Assembly (NCBI GenBank): GCA_943368345.1
Contig: CALRKY020000018.1
Span: 1-63,704, forward strand
Source: JADCGM01 sp943368345
GTDB taxonomy: Bacteria > Pseudomonadota > Alphaproteobacteria > Sphingomonadales > Sphingomonadaceae
Direction of reading: 5' to 3'
Length of the DNA: 63,704 nt
This document shows positions 8,044 through 16,563 of the stretch, one piece after another. Made by a program: the position numbers and the translations under genes. The notes under the pieces were generated by a model. That model was not told the origin of the DNA. It worked only from the letters and a program-made list of their open reading frames with translations, and did not search any database. How positions within the stretch are numbered: the stretch's first letter is position 1; every line of letters begins with the position of its first letter.

Positions 8044-9012
8044 ATGGCAACACACGCGCTCCAGCCTCCCGTCCAGGAAAAACGCCCGCTCCGGGTGCTG
8101 GTTGCCGCCCCGCGTGGATTCTGCGCCGGAGTCGACCGCGCCATCCGCATTGTCGAACTCGCCATCGAACGGCTGGGTGCCCCGGTATATGTCCGGCATG
8201 AGATCGTCCACAACAAGACCGTCGTCGATTCCCTGAAGGCGCTCGGGGCGGTGTTCGTCGAAGAGCTGGATCAGGTCCCGGACGGCGTGCCGGTGATCTT
8301 TTCCGCGCATGGCGTCCCCAAACTCATTCCGGCAACCGCCGAAGCGCGCGGGCTCAACTGGCTCGATGCCACCTGCCCGCTGGTGTCAAAAGTTCACCGT
8401 CAGGCTGAACGACTGGTGGCGCAAGGCTGCCATATCCTGTTCGTCGGTCACGCCGGCCATCCGGAAGTTATCGGTACCTTTGGCCAGGTGCCGCCGGGGT
8501 CGATGACCCTGATCGAGACGGTGGAGGATGCACGGCGCATCGACCTGCCCGCCGGTCAGCTCGGCTACCTCACCCAAACCACCCTTTCAGTCGATGACAC
8601 TGCCGAGGTCATCGATGTGCTGCGGGAACGCGCGCCTGACATCATTGCGCCGAAGGGGGAGGATATCTGCTATGCCACCTCCAACCGACAGACAGCGGTC
8701 AAGGCCATCGCCGCAGATGCCGAACTGGTGTTGGTAATCGGTGCCCCCAACTCTTCGAACTCCGTCCGTCTGGTAGAAGTCGCCAAGCGCTCCGGGGCAT
8801 TTGCTGAACTCATTGAAAGCGCCGCCCATGTCGATTGGCGCTGGTTGCAAAGCGTTCAGACCGTTGGGATCACTGCCGGAGCCTCTGCCCCGGAACATCT
8901 GGTCCGCGAGCTGATCGATGCTCTTTCGGCCCGGTTTGATGTCGAAGTCGAACAGGTATCGACTGCTACCGAGGATGTGGTGTTCAAACTCCCGCGCGCC
9001 CTCGCCGACTGA
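8044..9012 (+). CDS. ispH: 4-hydroxy-3-methylbut-2-enyl diphosphate reductase
   Basis: IspH (LytB) performs the last step of the non-mevalonate isoprenoid pathway, reducing HMBPP to IPP and DMAPP with a 4Fe-4S cluster. The three cluster cysteines are visible at residues 27 (PRGFCAGV), 111 (LDATCPLV) and 209 (GEDICYATSNRQ). The motifs SAHGVP and IGAPNSSNS are also characteristic. I start at ATG 8044 (322 residues). ATG at 8023 in the same frame would add seven residues, and neither has a clear ribosome site. Its TGA overlaps the thrB ATG by one base, so ispH, thrB and rnhA form one operon. Confidence 0.95.
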   Translation: MATHALQPPVQEKRPLRVLVAAPRGFCAGVDRAIRIVELAIERLGAPVYVRHEIVHNKTVVDSLKALGAVFVEELDQVPDGVPVIFSAHGVPKLIPATAEARGLNWLDATCPLVSKVHRQAERLVAQGCHILFVGHAGHPEVIGTFGQVPPGSMTLIETVEDARRIDLPAGQLGYLTQTTLSVDDTAEVIDVLRERAPDIIAPKGEDICYATSNRQTAVKAIAADAELVLVIGAPNSSNSVRLVEVAKRSGAFAELIESAAHVDWRWLQSVQTVGITAGASAPEHLVRELIDALSARFDVEVEQVSTATEDVVFKLPRALAD

Positions 9013-9950
9013 TGGCGGTCTACACTCCGGTCCCGGCCGAAGCCCTTGGCATTTTCCTGCAAGCCTATGATGTCGGTTCACTGCTCAGCGCCAAGGGCAT
9101 TGCCGAGGGCGTGCAGAATTCCAACTTTCTGGTGGAAACCACCGGTGGCCGCTACTTTCTGACCCTGTATGAAACCGCCGTTGCCGCAGACGATCTGCCC
9201 TATTTCCTGGCGCTGACAGCTCATCTGGCGGATCGGGGCCTGCCAGTCCCCCGGCCCATCCCGGACCGTTCAGGAAGGGTGTTGCAACAGCTGGAAGGGC
9301 GTCCCGCCTGCCTGATCGAATATCTGTCCGGCATCTCCCTGACCGAACCCACCCCAGCGCATTGCCATGCCGCCGGTGCGGCGCTTGGGCGGTTGCACAA
9401 GGCCAGCAGCGATTTCGGACTGGTCCGTGAGAACGACCTCGACCCTGACGGCTGGCAGCGGTTATATGCGGCCTGCACTGATCATTTCGATGAGATCGCC
9501 GCCGGTCTCGGGACCGAGGTTGGACGGGACCTGGCCGATGTCATCACCAAGTGGCCATCCCATTTGCCCCGGGCGACAATCCACGCCGATCTGTTCCCTG
9601 ACAATGTGCTGATGCAAGGTACCCGGATTACCGGCCTTATCGACTTCTATTTCGCCTGCACCGACATCCGGGCCTATGATCTGGCGGTGCTGCACACCGC
9701 CTGGGCCTTCTCGGCAGACGGGACCGGTCATTCCGCCGACCGGGCGGCGGCGCTCAACGCCGGTTATGCCGAAACCCACGGCCTGACCGATGCGGAGGCT
9801 GCGGCGATGCCGATCCTGTGCCGTGGTGCCTGCCTGCGGTTTTTGCTGACCCGGGCCTATGACTGGATCAACACACCGGCCGGGGCACTGGTGACCCGCA
9901 AAGACCCCCTCGCCTATCTCCGCCGCCTCCAGCATTATCGCGGCCAATGA
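9012..9950 (+). CDS. thrB: homoserine kinase (ThrB2, aminoglycoside-phosphotransferase fold)
   Basis: The 312-residue protein phosphorylates homoserine on the way to threonine. It belongs to the APH-like class II homoserine kinases, not the GHMP class of E. coli. The N-terminal block GIAEGVQNSNFLVETTGGRYFLT is diagnostic. The kinase catalytic loop is HADLFPDNVL, followed by GLIDFYFACTD, the metal-binding aspartate region. The start overlaps the ispH stop and the stop overlaps the rnhA start. An ispH-thrB-rnhA order is common in alphaproteobacteria. Confidence 0.93.
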   Translation: MAVYTPVPAEALGIFLQAYDVGSLLSAKGIAEGVQNSNFLVETTGGRYFLTLYETAVAADDLPYFLALTAHLADRGLPVPRPIPDRSGRVLQQLEGRPACLIEYLSGISLTEPTPAHCHAAGAALGRLHKASSDFGLVRENDLDPDGWQRLYAACTDHFDEIAAGLGTEVGRDLADVITKWPSHLPRATIHADLFPDNVLMQGTRITGLIDFYFACTDIRAYDLAVLHTAWAFSADGTGHSADRAAALNAGYAETHGLTDAEAAAMPILCRGACLRFLLTRAYDWINTPAGALVTRKDPLAYLRRLQHYRGQ

Positions 9951-10408
9951 CGCTGCCGCTTGTCGAAATCGCAACGGATGGTGCCTGCAAGGGCAACCCC
10001 GGCCCCGGCGGCTGGGGCGCGCTGCTACAGCAAGGCACAGCCACTAAGGAACTGTCGGGTGCGGAACCCCTGACCACCAACAACCGGATGGAACTGACCG
10101 CCGCCATCGAGGCGTTGCGCGCCCTGAAAAAGCCCTGCCGGGTCGAACTGTCGGTCGACAGCAAATATGTGATGGACGGCATCACCAAATGGGTCTTCGG
10201 CTGGCAGCGCAACGGCTGGCGCACCGCCGACAAGAGACCGGTCAAGAATGACGACTTGTGGCAGCAACTGGTCGAGGTGGTTCAACCGCACGACATCAAG
10301 TGGATCTGGGTCAAAGGCCATGCCGGCCACCCCGGCAACGAACGCGCCGACGAACTGGCCAATCTCGCGATAGCAGCGATGGCAACGGTTGGAGTTCGTC
10401 ATTCCTGA
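9947..10408 (+). CDS. rnhA: ribonuclease HI
   Basis: RNase HI cuts RNA in RNA-DNA hybrids such as Okazaki primers and R-loops. The four catalytic acids are in place: Asp11 (IATDGACKGNPGPGGWG), Glu49 (TTNNRMELTAAIEAL), Asp71 (VDSKYVMDGI) and Asp135 (GNERADELAN). The basic handle region GWQRNGWRTADKRPVKN is present. The length, 153 residues, is typical. It overlaps thrB by four bases and is followed 21 bp later by the transporter gene. Confidence 0.96.
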   Translation: MTLPLVEIATDGACKGNPGPGGWGALLQQGTATKELSGAEPLTTNNRMELTAAIEALRALKKPCRVELSVDSKYVMDGITKWVFGWQRNGWRTADKRPVKNDDLWQQLVEVVQPHDIKWIWVKGHAGHPGNERADELANLAIAAMATVGVRHS

Positions 10409-10429
10409 GGCAATGGAAGAGGCAAATTG

Positions 10430-11695
10430 ATGGCCGTTCTACAGCAAGCGCAGGGTCTGATCGGGATCATTCTCATTTTGACGCTTGCCTGGGCGCTCTC
10501 GGAAGACCGGCGCAATCGCCCGGGCTGGCGCTGGATTGGCGGGGCGGTGGCGCTGCAGATCACCCTCGCATTGGTCGTGATCAATGTTCCGGCAGTCTGG
10601 CGGATTGTTGGCGCGGCCAATGACGCGGTTGCGGCAATCGAAGCCGCCACGCTGGTCGGATCAAGCTATATGTTCGGCTACACCGGCGGCGCGCCAATCC
10701 CCTTCCTGCTGAAACCCGGCGTTGCGGCCCCGGTGATCGTGGCGTTCCAGATATTGCCGCTGATCATCGTGTTTTCGGCGCTGTCGGCGCTTTTGTGGCA
10801 CTGCGGCATTCTGCGGGCCATGGTGCGGGGGCTGTCGTGGTCTTTGCGGAAAACACTCGGGGTCTCGGGTGTTGTCGGGCTTGGGGCCGGTGCGACAATG
10901 TTCCTCGGGGTCGTCGAAACCCCGCTGATCCTGCGCGCCTGGTTTCAGCGGATGAGCCGGTCGGAGCTGTTCATGGTGATGGTGCTGATCATGGCGACCA
11001 TATCGGGGGCAATCCTGGTGCTGTACGCGACCACCCTGTCCAAAACCGTGCCCAATGCGGTTGGCCATATGATCGTCGCATCGCTGATCTCGCTCCCCGC
11101 CGCCGTGTTGGTCGCCCGCCTGATGGTCCCCGGCGACGGCATCGTCACAACCGGCGAGGTCGAGGCCGACCTCCATTATGAAAGCAGCATCGATGCCGCG
11201 ATCCGGGGGACTATGGAGGGGGTGCAGCTGGTCCTGGCCGTCATCGGTATCATCATCATGGTGTTCGCGCTCGTAAATCTGGTCGATCAGATGCTGCTGT
11301 TGCTGCCGCTGGTTGATGGGGAACCATTGACGCTGAGGCGGGCGTTCGGCTGGTTGTTCGCGCCGCTGATGTGGGCAATTGGCATCCCCTGGGATCAGGC
11401 CCCGGCGGCAGGTGCCCTGATGGGGACCAAGGCGATCCTGAACGAATATGTCGCCTATCTTGATCTGGCCGCGACAGCACCCGGGACCTTTGATGCCCGC
11501 AGCCAGTTGATCGTCACCTATGCTCTCTGCGGTGTCGCCAATCTTGCCAGTGTTGGTTTGCTGGTTTCGACGATCGGGACGCTGGCCCCGTCCCGCCGGG
11601 CCGAAGTGGCGGCGCTTGGCATGAAAAGCTGGCTGGCAGGCAATATGGCATCGGCGATGACCGGGGCCGTCATCGGCCTTGTGACGCTGGTTTGA
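10430..11695 (+). CDS. NupC-family concentrative nucleoside transporter
   Basis: This 421-residue inner-membrane protein belongs to the CNT family, which imports nucleosides by cation symport. Typical features are the N-terminal gate region, GAGATMFLGVVETPLILR, and the C-terminal block GALMGTKAILNEYVAY with CGVANLASVG. About ten hydrophobic segments are visible. ATG at 10430 is preceded by GAAGAGG with seven bases of spacing, a good ribosome site. The TTG one codon earlier is less likely. It reads in the same direction as rnhA and may share its transcript. The actual substrate (purine or pyrimidine nucleosides) is not evident. Confidence 0.88.
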   Translation: MAVLQQAQGLIGIILILTLAWALSEDRRNRPGWRWIGGAVALQITLALVVINVPAVWRIVGAANDAVAAIEAATLVGSSYMFGYTGGAPIPFLLKPGVAAPVIVAFQILPLIIVFSALSALLWHCGILRAMVRGLSWSLRKTLGVSGVVGLGAGATMFLGVVETPLILRAWFQRMSRSELFMVMVLIMATISGAILVLYATTLSKTVPNAVGHMIVASLISLPAAVLVARLMVPGDGIVTTGEVEADLHYESSIDAAIRGTMEGVQLVLAVIGIIIMVFALVNLVDQMLLLLPLVDGEPLTLRRAFGWLFAPLMWAIGIPWDQAPAAGALMGTKAILNEYVAYLDLAATAPGTFDARSQLIVTYALCGVANLASVGLLVSTIGTLAPSRRAEVAALGMKSWLAGNMASAMTGAVIGLVTLV

Positions 11696-11704
11696 GCGGC
11701 CCCG

Positions 11705-12307
11705 ATGTTCGACGCAAAACTACGCCCGCTGATCGATCCACCGCTCAATCATATCGGGCGGAGTTTGGCGCGGCTGGGCATTGGTGCCAACGCCGTTACG
11801 TTGATCGGTGCCGCCATCGGGCTTGCCGCCGGGCTGGTGATCGCCAACGGGCTGTTCTGGACCGGCCTCGGCCTCATCATCGCCAACCGCCTTCTGGACG
11901 GGCTTGACGGGGCCATCGCCCGTGCAACGAACCCGTCAGATTTCGGTGGCTATCTCGATATCGTCGCCGATTTTGCCTTCTACGTCGCGGTGCCGGTCGG
12001 GTTCGGCTTTGCAGCAGCGGACAACCTGCCGGCCGCGCTGGTGCTGGTCGCGGCCTTCACCCTCACCGGTATCAGTTTCTTGAGCTTTGCCGTGATCGCG
12101 GCCAAACGCGGGCTGGAAACCACCGCCCACGGGCAGAAAAGCTTTTTCTACAACACCGGCTTGGCCGAGGGTACGGAGACGATCGCGGCCTTCGTTCTGA
12201 TGTGCCTGTTGCCGACGGCTTTCCCGATCATTGCCCTGCTATATGCAGCCCTCTGCATCGCAACCGTCATCCAGCGCAGCATCGCCGCCTACGCCAGTTT
12301 CCGGTAG
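11705..12307 (+). CDS. CDP-alcohol phosphatidyltransferase family protein
   Basis: This 200-residue membrane enzyme has the CDP-OH-P motif. It reads D-x2-D-G-x2-A-R, then G-x3-D-x3-D, within the segment DGLDGAIAR ... GGYLDIVAD. Several hydrophobic helices surround it. Members join a phosphatidyl group from CDP-diacylglycerol to an alcohol. The sequence most resembles the YnjF-like subgroup, whose substrate is undefined, so I assign no reaction. The spacing between A-R and the next glycine is seven residues instead of the usual eight. It starts nine bases after the NupC stop and converges with gabD, with six bases between the stops. Confidence 0.85.
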   Translation: MFDAKLRPLIDPPLNHIGRSLARLGIGANAVTLIGAAIGLAAGLVIANGLFWTGLGLIIANRLLDGLDGAIARATNPSDFGGYLDIVADFAFYVAVPVGFGFAAADNLPAALVLVAAFTLTGISFLSFAVIAAKRGLETTAHGQKSFFYNTGLAEGTETIAAFVLMCLLPTAFPIIALLYAALCIATVIQRSIAAYASFR

Positions 12308-12313
12308 TCAGCC

Positions 12314-13774
12314 TCAGATGCCGCCCATGCAGAGATATTTGACCTCGAGATAATCCTCGATGCCATATTTGGAGCCTTCACGACCAAGGCCGGATTCCTT
12401 GACGCCGCCAAAGGGTGCGACTTCGGTCGAGATGATGCCGGTATTGATGCCGACGATGCCATATTCCAGCGCCTCCGACACCCGCCAGATCCGACCGATA
12501 TCCCGGGCATAGAAATAGGACGCCAGCCCGAATTCGGTGTCGTTGGCCGCGTGGATGACCTCCGCCTCGGTCTCGAACTTGAACACCGGTGCCAGTGGGC
12601 CAAAGGTCTCCTCACGCGCCACCAGCATGTCGGCGGTAACGCCGGTCATCACGGTGGGTTCAAAGAAACTGCCGCCCATTGAGGAGCGTTTGCCGCCGAC
12701 CACGACCTTGGCGCCCTTCGACGTGGCGTCGGCGATATGCGCCTCCACCTTTTCGACTGCGGCGACATCGATCATCGGGCCGACTTCGATCCCGACGTCC
12801 GCTCCATTGCCGACCTTCATCGCGCGCACCGCCACAGACAATTTCTCAACAAACGCATCATAGATGCTCGCCTGGGCATATAGCCGGTTGGAACAGACGC
12901 AAGTCTGTCCCGCATTACGGAACTTGGACGCGATCGCCCCCTGCACCGCCGCATCGAGATCGCCGTCGTCGAACACGATGAACGGCGCATTGCCGCCCAG
13001 CTCCAGACTGACCTTCTTCACCTGCGCCGCGCAGGCGGCCATCAGCTGCTTGCCGATGTCGGTTGACCCGGTGAAGGAAATTTTCTGGACCAGCGGATTG
13101 TCGGTGAATTCCTTGGCAATCGCCGCCGCTGACCCGGTAACGCAGGAAATCAACCCCTTGGGGAACCCCGCCTCCTCCGCGAGCACACACAGCGCCAGCG
13201 CCGACAGCGGCGTCGCGGTCGCTGGCTTGATCACCTGCGCGCAACCGGCGGCCAGCGCCGGTCCGGCCTTGCGGGTGATCATCGCCGCCGGAAAATTCCA
13301 CGGCGTGATCGCGGCTGTGACCCCGATCCCCTGCTTGATGACGACAATGCGCGTGTCGGTGCGGTGCGACGGGATGACATCGCCGTAGACGCGCTTCCCT
13401 TCCTCGGCGAACCATTCGATGAACCCGGCGGCATAGGCAATTTCCGTCCGGCTTTCGGCCAACGGCTTGCCCTGCTCGGCCGTCATGATCGCGGCGAGAT
13501 CGTCGATATTGGCCAGCATCAGATCGTACCAGCGCCGCATGACGATACTGCGGTCCTTGGCAGTCCGGGCCGCCCAGCCCGGCATCGCGGCATAGGCCTC
13601 TTTGATCGCCTGGCGGGTTTCCATCGTCCCGAATTTCGGCACGCTGGCAAGGACACCGCCGGTTGCCGGATTGGTCACGTCAATACGGGTATCGCCGCCA
13701 ACCCACTCGCCACCGATGAAGCAATCTTCCCGCAGAAGGTCCGGGCGTTTCAGGTTTAGCGATTCGCGAGCCAT
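12314..13774 (-). CDS. gabD: NAD(P)-dependent succinate-semialdehyde dehydrogenase
   Basis: This 486-residue aldehyde dehydrogenase carries the general base Glu258 (SLELGGNAPF) and the catalytic Cys292 in GQTCVC. The paired cysteines CVC and the phrase ITPWNFPAAMITRK are typical of GabD-type enzymes. It would oxidise succinate semialdehyde to succinate in GABA or related amino acid breakdown. Glutarate semialdehyde is a possible alternative substrate. ATG at 13774 follows a GGAG ribosome site and matches the family start. It begins four bases after the tatC stop on the same strand, so it may be read through from the tat operon although functionally unrelated. Confidence 0.88.
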   Translation of the reverse strand: MARESLNLKRPDLLREDCFIGGEWVGGDTRIDVTNPATGGVLASVPKFGTMETRQAIKEAYAAMPGWAARTAKDRSIVMRRWYDLMLANIDDLAAIMTAEQGKPLAESRTEIAYAAGFIEWFAEEGKRVYGDVIPSHRTDTRIVVIKQGIGVTAAITPWNFPAAMITRKAGPALAAGCAQVIKPATATPLSALALCVLAEEAGFPKGLISCVTGSAAAIAKEFTDNPLVQKISFTGSTDIGKQLMAACAAQVKKVSLELGGNAPFIVFDDGDLDAAVQGAIASKFRNAGQTCVCSNRLYAQASIYDAFVEKLSVAVRAMKVGNGADVGIEVGPMIDVAAVEKVEAHIADATSKGAKVVVGGKRSSMGGSFFEPTVMTGVTADMLVAREETFGPLAPVFKFETEAEVIHAANDTEFGLASYFYARDIGRIWRVSEALEYGIVGINTGIISTEVAPFGGVKESGLGREGSKYGIEDYLEVKYLCMGGI

Positions 13775-13778
13775 GAGC

Positions 13779-14564
13779 CTACTCCGTTGTATTGATTGGA
13801 ACCCCTGCGTCATTCGCCCGCCGACGTTCGGTAAACCACATGACCGCCAACGCCCCTTCGTAAAGCAGGCAAAGCGGAACCGCCAGCATCAGCATCGATA
13901 CGGCATCCGGCGGTGTCAGGACAGCCGCAAGCGCGGTGGCCGCGACAATGGCATAGCGTCTGCCCGCGACCAGTTGCGCCCGTGTGACAATGCCCGCCCG
14001 TTCGAGCAGCAGCAGCAGCACCGGCAACAAAAAGCTGAAGGCAAAGGCGAAGATGAACTGCATCACCAGCGACAGATAATCCGCCAGTGCCGGAAGGGCA
14101 TCGATCTGCACCCCGTCCTTTGCCTGTTGAAACCCAAGGAAAAAGTGAAAGGCAACCGGCATCACGCCGTAATAGGCCAGCGACGCGCCCATGGTGAACA
14201 GCACCGGTGTCGCCAGCAGGAACGGCAGGAACGCCCGCTTCTCGGTCTTGTACAGGCCGGGCGCAACAAAGGCCCAAAGCTGGTTGGCGATGATCGGAAA
14301 GGCGATCAGGAATGCAGCGAACAGCGACACCTTGATCTGCACGAAAAACGCCTCGTACAGCTTGGTGTAGATGAGTTTGCCCGCTGCGCCGCCGGACTGC
14401 GCCGCCACCAAGGGTTCGATCAGGAACCGCAAAATCTGGTCAGCAAAATTAAAGGCAATGACAAAGGCAATCGCCAGCGCAATCACGCATTTCAGCAGCC
14501 GGGACCGCAACTCGATCAAATGCTCGAGCAGCGGGGCCTTGGTCTCGTCAATATCGGCGATCAC
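13779..14564 (-). CDS. tatC: twin-arginine translocase subunit TatC
   Basis: TatC is the receptor for twin-arginine signal peptides in the inner membrane. The N-terminal LLEHLIELRSRLLKC block is the family hallmark and is involved in signal recognition. Six hydrophobic segments follow over 261 residues, with KRAFLPFLLATPVLFTMG in the middle and the conserved TPPDAVSMLMLAVPLCLLYE near the end. The start is GTG, overlapping the tatB stop as GTGA. The gene is last in tatABC. Confidence 0.95.
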   Translation of the reverse strand: MIADIDETKAPLLEHLIELRSRLLKCVIALAIAFVIAFNFADQILRFLIEPLVAAQSGGAAGKLIYTKLYEAFFVQIKVSLFAAFLIAFPIIANQLWAFVAPGLYKTEKRAFLPFLLATPVLFTMGASLAYYGVMPVAFHFFLGFQQAKDGVQIDALPALADYLSLVMQFIFAFAFSFLLPVLLLLLERAGIVTRAQLVAGRRYAIVAATALAAVLTPPDAVSMLMLAVPLCLLYEGALAVMWFTERRRANDAGVPINTTE

Positions 14565-14923
14565 AGGTCGGTCCCTGGCGCTACAGCGGTAGCCTTCTTG
14601 CGCCGGGCACGGGGCTTTGTTGCGGGAGGCGCTACCGGCACATCATCAGGCGCCGCAATCGCCGGATCGGCGAACGACAGGTCGGGCATCGGCGTTCCCC
14701 CCATGATCGCCTTGTTCTGCTCGGCCCAGCGGGTGTTCATCTCTTCAAGCTCGGCTTCGCGGATCATCGTGTCGATACCGCTGCGGAAATGCCGCGCCGT
14801 CGCCCGGGCCTTGCCGACCCACTGGCCGACCACCCGCATGGCGCGCGGCAAATCCTTCGGCCCGATCACGACCAGCGCCACGATCCCGATGATCAGGAAT
14901 TCCTGCCAGTCGACCCCAAACAT
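14561..14923 (-). CDS. tatB: twin-arginine translocase subunit TatB
   Basis: The 120-residue protein begins with the short membrane helix MFGVDWQEFLIIGIVALVVIGPKDLP. The glutamate at residue 8 and the helix-hinge GPKDLP define TatB. An amphipathic helix and a charged region with REAELEEMNTRWAEQ follow. The C-terminal part ends in a basic, proline/alanine-rich tail. TatB forms the substrate-binding complex with TatC. It lies seven bases downstream of tatA and overlaps tatC. Confidence 0.94.
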   Translation of the reverse strand: MFGVDWQEFLIIGIVALVVIGPKDLPRAMRVVGQWVGKARATARHFRSGIDTMIREAELEEMNTRWAEQNKAIMGGTPMPDLSFADPAIAAPDDVPVAPPATKPRARRKKATAVAPGTDL

Positions 14924-14930
14924 GACAGGG

Positions 14931-15161
14931 CTACGGGCGGGTCACGGTCTCGGCGGTGGTCGCGGTCTTGTCGCTGGCCGGCGTGGCCTGCGTCACCTGC
15001 CGCGCTTCGACGGGCGGATGTTCCTCTTCGGAAATACCCTTCTTGAAGGCTTTGATGCCCTTCGCCGTGTCACCCATGATGTCGGAAATCCGGCCCTTGC
15101 CGAACAGCAGCATCACCACAATGCCGAGAATCAGCAGATGCCAGATGCTAAAACTGCCCAT
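14931..15161 (-). CDS. tatA: twin-arginine translocase subunit TatA
   Basis: TatA is the small pore-forming subunit. The 76 residues comprise a short membrane helix (SIWHLLILGIVVMLLF), the FGKGRI hinge and an amphipathic helix with DTAKGIKAFKKG. The remainder is a polar, flexible tail. The start codon has a strong ribosome site (AAGGAGA, seven bases upstream). A 53-bp gap separates it from scpB, the only non-overlapping junction of any size in this block, so an internal promoter is possible there. Confidence 0.95.
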   Translation of the reverse strand: MGSFSIWHLLILGIVVMLLFGKGRISDIMGDTAKGIKAFKKGISEEEHPPVEARQVTQATPASDKTATTAETVTRP

Positions 15162-15214
15162 GATGCTATCTCCTTATCCGCCCCGGTGGAGATGGGAGCG
15201 GCGAATGTCTTTTA

Positions 15215-15799
15215 CTAGTCGGGCGCGTCGCCATCGTCCACATCTTCCGCCTGCGATGTGAGCGCTGAAAGATTGATCGGGTCGAGCAGCCCTGCGGCTT
15301 TCAGATCGGCAATCCCCGGCAGATCACGACGACTGCCAAGCCCGAAATGCGACAGGAAGGCCGCCGTCGTCGCATAGAGCAACGGTCGCCCCGGGGATTC
15401 GCGGCGTCCGGCCGGGCGAACCCACCCCGCCTCCATCAGTACATCGAGTGTGCCCTTGGAAATCTGCACCCCCCGAATGTCTTCAATCTGTGCCCGGGTG
15501 ACCGGCTCATGATAGGCGACAATCGCCAGCGTCTCGAGAGCGGCGCGGCTGAGCTTGCGCACATCTTCGCGGGTGGGGCGGAGCAAATGCGCCAAATCCG
15601 GCGCGGTCTGAAAATGCCAGCGACCGCCGCGTTCAACCAGATTGATCCCGCGCGGCTCATAGCTTGCCGCCAGCTCGCCGAGCAGTAGTTCCAGCGCCGC
15701 ATCGTCAGGCATCAATGTCGCGATATCCGCTTCACTGAGCGGCGTTTCGGCTGCGAATAATATCGCCTCGACCATGCGCAGATGTTCGACGTCGATCAT
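15215..15799 (-). CDS. scpB: segregation and condensation protein B
   Basis: ScpB is a winged-helix partner of ScpA and SMC in the bacterial condensin complex. The 194-residue sequence shows MVEAILFAAETPLSEADIA at the start of the first winged helix. ALETLAIVAYHEPVTRAQIEDIRGV follows in the second, which is the most conserved block of the family. ATG at 15799 overlaps the scpA stop as ATGA. The last 20 residues are acidic. Confidence 0.95.
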   Translation of the reverse strand: MIDVEHLRMVEAILFAAETPLSEADIATLMPDDAALELLLGELAASYEPRGINLVERGGRWHFQTAPDLAHLLRPTREDVRKLSRAALETLAIVAYHEPVTRAQIEDIRGVQISKGTLDVLMEAGWVRPAGRRESPGRPLLYATTAAFLSHFGLGSRRDLPGIADLKAAGLLDPINLSALTSQAEDVDDGDAPD

Positions 15800-16563
15800 G
15801 CCAGCGCCTTCAGATGCAGCGCGCCGAATGGTTCGGTCTGCACCAGACTTGCTCGGCCAAGCCGTGCCAGTTCCAATGCGGCAACAAAGGTACTGGCCAG
15901 CGCCGAGCGGCGAAAATCGGGGTCTTCGCTGTCTGGCAGGAACCGGCCAATCTCGGTCCAGTCGAGTGCCGCACCAATCATCCGGGACAGGCGCTCCAAG
16001 GCCTCATCAAGCGCCAGTACCGACCGCCGGGCAATCGCATAGACCGGCCGGTCCTGTCGCCCCTGCAGGTCGCCATAAGCCTTCAGCAAGTCATAAAGCG
16101 TCGTCTGATACGCCCCCTGGTGGATCACCTTCAGCCCCTCAGGTGCACCGCGCGGAAAGGTGTCACGGCCAAGCTGATCGCGCGCCAAAAGCCGCGCACC
16201 GGCATCGCGCATCGCGTCGAGCCGCTGCAACCGCAACTGCAGCCGCAGCGCCAGCTCCTCGGCAGTGGGCTCCTCCTGGGCCTCCTTCGGCAACAGCAGC
16301 GCGGATTTGAGGTAGGCGAGCCAGGCCGCCATCACCAGATAATCGGCGGCAAGTTCCAGTTTCAACCGACGGGCCCGGTTCACGAACAGCAGATATTGAT
16401 CAACAAGCGCCAGAATCGAAATTTTCGCCAGATCAACCCGCTGACCCCGCGCCAGGGTCAACAGAAGGTCGAGCGGCCCTTCCCAACCGTCAAGCTCAAG
16501 GGTCAGGACATCCTCGTCCGGCCCGTCGCGCACCGGCGCCTCAAAGGCGTCGAGGTCGCTCAA
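15796..16563 (-). CDS. scpA: segregation and condensation protein A
   Basis: ScpA is the kleisin that bridges SMC heads. The family block LELDGWEGPLDLLLTLARGQ lies near the N-terminus, followed by VDLAKISILALVDQYL and YLVMAAWLAYLKSALLLP. The start appears to be TTG at 16563, overlapping the nagZ TGA (TTGA). A GTG 11 codons later (16530) is the main alternative and would still keep the whole conserved domain. Length is 255 residues. It is cotranscribed with nagZ and scpB. Confidence 0.93.
   Translation of the reverse strand: MSDLDAFEAPVRDGPDEDVLTLELDGWEGPLDLLLTLARGQRVDLAKISILALVDQYLLFVNRARRLKLELAADYLVMAAWLAYLKSALLLPKEAQEEPTAEELALRLQLRLQRLDAMRDAGARLLARDQLGRDTFPRGAPEGLKVIHQGAYQTTLYDLLKAYGDLQGRQDRPVYAIARRSVLALDEALERLSRMIGAALDWTEIGRFLPDSEDPDFRRSALASTFVAALELARLGRASLVQTEPFGALHLKALA

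Noticed and set aside
13602..15218. Long open frame (538 codons) on the plus strand opposite tatA, tatB, tatC and the gabD start
   Set aside because: It mirrors three well-supported genes on the other strand. Its translation is rich in Arg, Gln and Gly with no family resemblance, as expected for antisense frames in GC-rich DNA.
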